Shown here piece after piece: positions 57,201-64,000 of a stretch of DNA of 64,000 nucleotides. Numbering within the stretch: the first letter of the stretch is position 1; each line of letters starts with the position of its first letter. The notes under the pieces are model-generated. The model made no database searches. It had not been told where the DNA came from and saw only the letters and a program-made list of their open reading frames with translations. The position numbers were made by a program, and so were the translations under genes. This stretch comes from Caprella mutica (taxonomy: Eukaryota; Arthropoda; Malacostraca; Amphipoda; Caprellidae). The stretch lies in NCBI GenBank assembly GCA_947561585.1, contig CANNZV010002460.1, positions 1 through 64,000 on the forward strand, in the 5' to 3' direction.

Positions 57201-58128
57201 ATACGGTTTCAGCTTACCGAAAATTTCATTTAACCCTAATTTTAACGTGACATGCACGGAGTATCACAAATAACCACCGACTAATCATTCAGTTAAACAT
57301 TTTACTTTTTTTCTTTCTCCCGTCTCCTTTATACCTACTTACTGGTTTCTTTCCAAATTGAGTCAAACTGACAATTTCCATATTCTTATTTAACTCATAC
57401 TTAATTACACTAAATTTGTCTCCTAACAACACATTTAAACTTCAAGAACTCTCTCTCTCTCTCCCCTTTCTTTTTGAATAACAAAAGATTAGTGATTATC
57501 ATATATTATTTTTTCATAAAAAAAAATCGCCACATATCCTACTTTACCTATGACTTATTTTATCAATCGTTTGGAAAAAAAATTTACACTGATTATAATC
57601 TACTAATAAGATAATCGTCTGCACTGGGAAAATTAATAATTTAATAATATCAAAAAATAATGGATGACTTATCTTTTTTTATTCCTCCACAGCTTCTCTT
57701 CTTGTTCGTTTGTGTAGAATTGCTGACTGGGTATATGACTACCATGCAGTAACTGGTGACCTGGTTACTGTCACTGTTCTTATTTAACTTTTATACTTAA
57801 ATTTCTCACTAAAATTGTCAAATAGTATTCACACCTTCAACGTGTTAAAAATCTTCTCGTTTTATCACAAGTGTCACTTAACGAAACTTTAGTTGGTGTC
57901 TGTACTCAAGGAGTTAACTGCAAGACTGATCAGAAGATGTTGACTATAATGACACTACTTGCGACTTTGATTAGAGGATGTTCACTGCACGGTGGCTACC
58001 TGCGAACTGTGCTCAGGAGATGTTTCCTGAGCGGTGGCTACCTGCGAACTAACTCTTTCATTCTACAAAGCTTACATTTATAGTGACATACTAATGACGT
58101 ACTAACTATATCAAATCATTACATCACA
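54290..58128. mobile_element. LTR-like non-coding insertion, 3.84 kb
   Basis: Bounded by TGTGA...TCACA with a 4-bp duplication AAAC (54286-54289, 58129-58132). Excision restores copy C's ORF1 frame, which confirms the borders. A 91-bp terminal segment ending ATCATTACATCACA is present at 54655-54745 and 58038-58128 with one mismatch, as if a 456-bp left LTR (54290-54745) were matched only by a shortened right LTR. The interior is AT-rich without gag-pol genes. TG...CA ends and a 4-bp duplication favour an LTR-type non-autonomous element. The first bases of the two ends are also roughly inverted (TGTGACGTTAT/TGTGATGTAAT), so a DNA element is not excluded. Confidence 0.7.
57030..57235. repeat. 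About 85-bp imperfect tandem repeat, 2.5 copies
   Basis: Units share CCATGGTTTCAGTTTACC, TATACGGTTTCAGC and CTGAGAAAA-TAACTTTCTC. The short open frame at 57018-57233 is made by this repeat. Confidence 0.7.
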
Positions 58129-59945
58129 AAACCAAATGAGATGTTCTCCCTTACTCAGGAGTTAAATGAAATTCCTATGTTGCATGAGCAAAATGTTGAA
58201 AGTTACTGTTACTCAAGCCCTGTTTCCACTAAAAGAATTAGATCTACAGAATGTGTAGATGAAGCTGGTGTAGTCACTGTAGCGGAAACAGATGCCACAA
58301 TTATTGATCACTTGAATAAGGTTAAGAAACCACACAAAGATGGTACTAATAGTAGTAATTCTCTCTACAAACCTATGCACTGTGCAAATGATGAAAAACA
58401 AAATATAGACGTTAATGGGAATGAAATATGCATTGATGAAGATCCAGATGATATTACATCAATAATGCAAACCCCAGTCATCAGTGAAAAGCACTTAGAA
58501 TTTACAAGCCAATTCAAAACTGCTAATAGAGTTAACAAAGATATGGATAATAATAGCATACATAGTAGAAATTCTGGAAGAATCCTCATCGTAACCCCTG
58601 AAGTTCCACTTAATACTGTCATGAGGTCTCCAAAACAATTTCAGATTGCACTGAAATCCAGCAAACTAAAAGATATAAAAATAAAAGACATCAGGCCAAA
58701 CTACAAAAGAGGTATTATTGCTCTGGAATTAATCAATGTGAATGATATTGAAGAATATGATCTGACAAAAATAAAAGAGATTGGAAAGTGAAATGCTCCA
58801 CTCCTGTCAGTGATAAACTTTCATTTGGTGTTATATCACCAATAGATCCTGAGGAAATCATTGAAATATCTGACATTGAAGTGACTAATAATATTAAAGT
58901 GCTCTCAGTGGAAAGAATGACTAGAACTATTGAAAATGGACGAAAAGTACCTTCTGCATGCCTTACAGTGATTTTTGAATCCCCAATACTTCCATCTAAC
59001 ATAAGAATTCACATGTTTAATTTCAAAGTGAGACCCTTCACTCCAGCTCCTATGCAGTGTTTTCTCTGCCAAATATTGGGACACACAACTGGAGGCTGTA
59101 AAGCCAATCATCCCATATGCTTGTTTTGCAGTGGACCACATTCAATCAAAGATGACAAATGTGCAACAACAACTCCAAAATGTGCACACTGCGGTCAAAA
59201 CAATAAAGCCAACTCTTTCCAATGTAACTACCTTCAAGAAGGCCACAGGCAGGATAAGGTGCGTATCCTGAACAGAAATATCACCAAAAACAACAGAAAC
59301 AGTAATACCAATCGGACATTAGATACTGGCTACAATACAGAACAATCTCACCTGAATGTTACTAATGTTGAGGCAGACATACACCACTCACTAAATAGTC
59401 AAGTTGCAAAGAAAACATATGCCAATACATTAGCAAATTTGCCTCCAATAAACCATGAAATTATCAGAAAGAATTGGGTTACTAAACCAGATGAACCTAA
59501 GCCAGTACTGAAAGATGTGGCAACCCAGACTGATGATATCCCCCAACTAACAAGAAGTGATGCGAAAAAAGCAGAAAACAAGGAAATGGTGAAAATAAGC
59601 AGCATATTCGAGTGCCTAGTTGAACTTTTTTGCAGCAACATATTTCAGGAATGTGTTCCTGTCTGCAGAAACCTCACCAAATGTGCAATGCAGCATTCTT
59701 TTGGCATGAATATCCCTCAAAATGATTGTGAGTCTGAAGGTGAGGATGAGGAGCAGGAGACTGATGGTGTCCTGTCTGATGCACATTCAACCTACCATAG
59801 TCTTAATAATAAAAGAAAGAAAAAACAAATACCAGAGACTAACACAAAACATAGAAATGAACTTTCACCTTACCAGTATGCTGAAAACACTCGCAATTCC
59901 AGAACATCCAATAGACAAATGAGAAAAAAAGATAAATTTAAATGA
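58129..59945 (+). pseudogene. Copy C ORF1, central and zinc-knuckle part
   Basis: Continues after the insertion with MFSLTQELNEIPMLHEQ and an acidic linker, then ILIVTPEVPLNTVMRSPKQF. A frameshift near 58789 passes the frame to MKCSTPVSDKLSFGVISPID, FKVRPFTPAPMQ and zinc knuckles CFLCQILGHTTGGC, CLFCSGPHSIKDDKC and CAHCGQNNKANSFQC. The third lacks an obvious His. The tail is charged, with an acidic patch ESEGEDEEQETDG, and ends at TGA 59943-59945. ATG words overlap the stop (ATGATGA), which suggests the same stop-start arrangement as in copies A and B. Binds element RNA in relatives; dead here. Confidence 0.82.
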
Positions 59946-62900
59946 TGAATAACAGTGCAAACTAACATATCCATAAATCATCTAAACTGTAAAGGGCTTG
60001 TAAGTAAATTACAAGAAATAAAAGAATATCTAAATACTTCAGAACCTGACATTATTTGTCTCTCAGAAACATGGCTCACCAAAAATGAACAAAAACTAAA
60101 AAATTACCAATCATTTTGGAAAAATAGACAGGCAATTGGTGGAGGACTAGGGATATTCACTCTAAATAGTATAACTGTTAGACATTTAAATCTAAATTCA
60201 TTTAAAAATGGATTTCTAGAATTTTTAGGTATCGAAGTCGAACAACTGGATTAAAATTCTATGTGTGTATAATCCATGTAAAAATGTAACATATACTGAA
60301 ATGCTGCACTACATAAATCAACTATGAGGTAAATATGTAATTGTCGGTGATCTGAATGCACAGCCCCATACTGGATGGTATTTCTCACATCAGGTCAAAC
60401 ACTACTGGTATTATGTTGGAGAAACTGATTGTAGAAGAAAATGTGGTCCTGGTAAACGAACCAAATGTACCAACTTATGTAGATTCTGGAAAACCATCAT
60501 GTTTGGACATTTGTTTAGTTTCTCCTAACTTAGCTCAGAACTGTACTTTCTCTGTAGGACCTGATCTAGGAAGTGATCATAGAATAATAGAAAACATTCA
60601 TAAGACTTGCAGTTGCAAGATCAATTATTTCATGTCCTATGAGATGGAAACTGAAATCAGTAAATTGGAAACAGTGGAGAGACCGCTTTGTTGATGGCAG
60701 TGAAATGATACCTAATGGTGCTGACACACTAAATGACTCTATAGTTAACAGAATGAACTCTGCCTCCAATGACTTTATTCCACTAACAAGTGGGAAAACT
60801 AAAATCAGACAGAGAACTGCATGGTGGGACAAAGAATGCCAAGATAGAGTGAAAGCTCGTAGAAAGGCAAGACATTCATGTCAGAGACACCCCACTGAAG
60901 AAAATATCAAAACTCTGAGAAAACTGACAGCAGAAGCAAAATACCACATAGGAAAAAAGAAAGCTGCAACAATTATGTTCATAGTCTTAGTGCTGACACT
61001 CCAATAACAAAAGTGTGGAGCAAAATCAATAAGATAAAAGGAACACATGCTCCACAAACTGTACCAATTGAAGTGAATGGTGTTCCAATTATTAGTCCTA
61101 TCTCCAAAGCTAATACATTAGCAGGATATTCTGCAGAAACTACAGAGGAAAGGCACTTGGAAGTGCCTGAAGATTACCACGAGCTAGTTGAGAAAGCTAG
61201 GGAACAGTCCCACAGTGAGGAATGTGTTGAATATAATGAGCCTATATCTGAAGCTGAGCTAAGTGCAGTCCTCAATACTGCTAAGAATACTTCACCAGGT
61301 GCTGATGGCATACCAAATGTCTTCCTTAAAAATCTACCTCCATGCCAAAAAAAGGAATTACTGTATATGTACAATGCAAGCTGGTATGCAGGACATGTAC
61401 CTCCTGATTGGAAGCATGGGATTGTTATCCCTATTCACAAACCAAATAAAAGCAAGACAGAAGCACCCTCCTGTCATGCATTGGTAAAACCATGGAAAAG
61501 ATTCTGTGTAGTAGATTAATATACTGGCTTGAACAGAACAATATCCTCAGTGATCACCAATGTGGCTTCCGAAAAGGACTTTCAACTTATGATGTGCTTC
61601 ATAGACTGGAGCAAAACATCAAAACTTCACTATTTACTCATTCGCATACTGTTGTAATATATTTAGACCTGCAATGTGCTTTTGCAAAGTATGGCATTGT
61701 GGTCTGACATACAAGTTAGCAAAGGTAGGAATTTCTGGTAAAATGTTCAGGTGGTTGGAGGACTATTTGATGAAAAGGACTTTCAGGTTAGAGTTGGTAA
61801 GTAATAGTCTGTCTGACATGCATCCAGTTAAAACTGGTGTACCCCAAGGGGCAGTTCTTAGCCCCACATTGTTTAATCTTATGTTACATGACCTTCCTAA
61901 GAAACAAGGAATCAGCCTATATACATATGCTGATGACATAACCATATCTTGTAGTGGTCATGATCTGTAAAATCTGAAAAGAGATATTCAATGTTATCTT
62001 ACAGACCTGGTAACATGGCTCCATCTTTGGGGTATGGTAGTTAGTGTGTCAAAGAGTTCAATGTAAATATTCTCTAGGTCAAGAAATGCAGATGTTACAC
62101 TGAGAATTGATAATGAAGTTCTACCATGCACAAAAACTCCAAAAATACTAGGGCTGACTTTTGATGCACCTCTTCTAACTTATCGACAGCACATTGAATC
62201 TCTTTGTAGGGACGTAAGGAGAAGAATAGACATTATGAAATGTCTCTCCTCAACTAATTGGAGTGCCTCTCAGGAAATTCTTAGGATGTTTTATATAGCT
62301 TATGTAAGAGCTAAATTAGATTATGGGAGTTCTTTGTATGGATCAGCAGCTGTATGCCACTTAAAGAAACTAGATTCACTTCGAAACATGTCCCTCAGAT
62401 TAATTTGTGGTTGTAGACGTTCTACTCCCATCACTTCCCTTGAAGTGGTGTGCCATGTACCATCTCTTGATCTTAGACGCTCTTATCTAAGATGTAAATT
62501 TTACATCAAACTACTAGGCAGGAATAATGATGAAGAAACCAAAAAAGTTCTTGGCATTTCAAATAATGATAGAGCTTCATTAGGTCCCCAAGCTTTTAAT
62601 AAAACTGTCAAATTCAGTATGAAAAGCCTATATGTGAATGATATAGCAGATATTAATAAAAATTCTAGTACTTCTCCACCATGGCAAAATGTCAACCAAT
62701 ATAGCAGGTTATCATTGGAGATGGTAATTGGAAAGAACACTTTGCTGAATTGGTAAATTCTCAATATGAGAACTATTACAAGTTCTACACAGATGGTCTC
62801 AAATTAGTGTATCAATACTATCAACAGCATGTGCCCTATTTGACTCAGTATTAAGTAAATCAATTGTTTGGAAAATTGGTCCTGATCATTCTGTTCTCAG

Positions 62901-63663
62901 TTGAGAGCTATTTGCTGTGTCAAAAGCTCTACAATATATAGAAACAATTCATAACTCCACTAACTTTGTTATTTTCACAGATAGCAAATCAGCAGTACAG
63001 CTCATTGGATCGACTGGTGGCTCCTATGCAGGTCTAGTCAGTGAGATAAGACAGCTGCTACATTCTCTCAATCAGGATAGACTGGTTGTTATTGAATGGG
63101 TAAAGAGACACTCAGGAATTAAAGCTAATGAGATTGTAGATAGAGCTGCCAATTTGGCTCATTCGAAGTGAGTGTGCGAAGAACTAAAATTGGAGACTGA
63201 GGAAGTACTCACCAAGCTAAAAAGAGGACTTGATGAGGCTTGCAATGAACGTTTGAAGTTTAAAGTAGAGTCAACAGCAAAGGGCAAGTTTCTTTATGAA
63301 CTATTAAATAAATCACAGCACTACCCTCGGTTCAAAGGAAAGTCACGAAGACTTTGTATTGTCCTAAACAGACTTAGAACTGGACATGCAGGTGTAGACC
63401 ACTATCTACACAGGTTCAACATGTCTGATACTCCCCTTTGCTGTAGCTGTGCTGTCCCGGACACCATAGAACACCTTCTTTTACACTCTAACAAATCTAA
63501 TTTTGAGAGAAATAGAATGTTATCCAAATTGGATGAAAAGGGAATAGCTCCTATTACAGTCTCTGTCCTGCTGAGAAGTAGTAACTCTGTCTCTGAACGC
63601 CACTCTTTAATGAATGCCTTGACTAAATTTCTAGAACAAACTAATACCTTTTCCTTTCTCTAA
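59946..63663 (+). pseudogene. Copy C ORF2, endonuclease-RT-RNase H relic
   Basis: The endonuclease starts INHLNCKGLVSKLQEIKEYL and CLSETWL, then breaks. YVIVGDLNAQP, SCLDICLVSPN and GSDHRII follow in other frames. RT: AKNTSPGADGIPNVFLK, WKHGIVIPIHKPN, HQCGFRKGLSTYDVLHR, TGVPQGAVLSPTLFN and catalytic TYADDITIS. A likely deletion removes the YRPISLL area near 61470. RNase H: KFYTDG (about 62787), FTDSKSAVQLIGS and VKRHSGIKANEIVDRAANLA. The usual GHSG is RHSG here. The C-terminal zinc-like CSCAVPDTIEHLLLHS has lost its last Cys. It ends at TAA 63661-63663. Confidence 0.82.
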
Positions 63664-64000
63664 ACTGGGGAAGAGTCATAAGGCAAATGGCCTATTAAGT
63701 ACTTCCTCTGTCACCACCAACAAAGGAAGCACAATTGATGGTATAGACCCCATAGTCTTACAGCAGTAGAACTTTCTAATGCCTACTAGCTACCTAATTG
63801 CTACAATTTATATATCCTTAATTGTGGTCCTAGTCAATTTCACAACTTCATAATTATCTGACCCTTGCTCTGTAAGATTCTCAATAAAAGCTCAAAATTT
63901 GTGAGCTGTTGGTCCATTGCCCTTAGTCTAACACTGGGTAGAATAGCACTAATACACTAATTGGTGATGAAGATAACATTCTACATTCAAGTCTGTACAC
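63664..64000 (+). other. Copy C 3' UTR (partial)
   Basis: No open frame of note. AATAAA at about 63883 (TCTCAATAAAAGC). It does not resemble the 3' UTRs of copies A and B, in keeping with a separate subfamily. Confidence 0.45.

Larger units (their letters stand above)
53783..64000 (+). mobile_element. Non-LTR retrotransposon copy C, divergent subfamily
   Basis: Starts with a 5' end resembling copy A (AGGAAGACGGATGTGC) right behind copy B's tail. It has the same ORF1/ORF2 organisation but clearly lower protein similarity, so it is another family of the same group. ORF1 is split by a 3.8-kb insertion and ORF2 by many frameshifts. The 3' end is not reached or not recognisable before the window ends. 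Confidence 0.82.

Noticed and set aside
54290..58128. A full LTR retrotransposon with coding genes
   Set aside because: No gag, protease, RT or integrase motifs were seen, and the right terminal repeat is much shorter than the left block.

Overview
The window looks like nuclear DNA of an invertebrate animal, possibly an arthropod. It is AT-rich, carries a spliced gene with GT-AG introns, and is filled with non-LTR retrotransposons, hAT/Tc1-type DNA elements and tandem repeats. No bacterial-type operons, rRNA, tRNA or CRISPR array were recognised. The species cannot be named from sequence alone.

1-11 kb: part of a host protein-coding gene on the plus strand. Six exons (834-1284, 2035-2189, 4769-4919, 6693-6818, 9164-9203, 9918-10070) have GT-AG borders and matching splice phases. 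They encode a leucine-rich-repeat-like protein of unknown function ending in a Glu/Ser tail. The 5' end lies outside the window, and a one-base frame break sits near 1222. Several introns and the 3' flank hold minisatellites (21, 32, 21, 19, 88 and 30 bp units). One begins exactly at a 5' splice site and repeats it about 52 times.

11-25.6 kb: a decayed minus-strand LINE of CR1/L2/Jockey type is split by a 10.76-kb hAT-like element (14177-24940). That element has related inverted ends and a perfect 8-bp target duplication. It contains an 8-kb satellite of 20-bp units with 1380-bp higher-order duplication, two smaller inverted-repeat elements and a broken Tc1/mariner transposase.

25.6-33.5 kb: a 6.3-kb inverted-repeat structure (arms 25631-27645 and 30455-31892) surrounds a decayed mariner-like transposase. 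One arm was later hit by a palindromic insertion. An RNase H fragment of another LINE follows.

33.5-64 kb: three head-to-tail copies of I-group-like non-LTR retrotransposons, each with a zinc-knuckle ORF1 and an endonuclease-RT-RNase H ORF2. Copy A (about 33.48-40.11 kb) is nearly intact: one MITE and one apparent frame break in ORF1, and one nonsense codon in ORF2. Copy B (about 43.4-53.77 kb) is decayed. Its ORF1 start is split by a foldback-like element, and its ORF1 holds a 38-copy in-frame 57-bp minisatellite. Copy C (about 53.78 kb to the window end) is a divergent relative, with a 3.8-kb LTR-like insertion in ORF1. Between A and B lie nested hAT-type MITEs and a perfect 92-bp palindrome.

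The main message is layered insertion. For several insertions the target duplication is visible, and removing the insert with one duplicate rejoins the reading frame or matches a paralogous copy, so their order can be reconstructed. No new enzymatic system was identified. The most unusual features are splice-signal-like minisatellites, a satellite-filled hAT element, a foldback element with minisatellite arms and a repeat-expanded retrotransposon ORF1.
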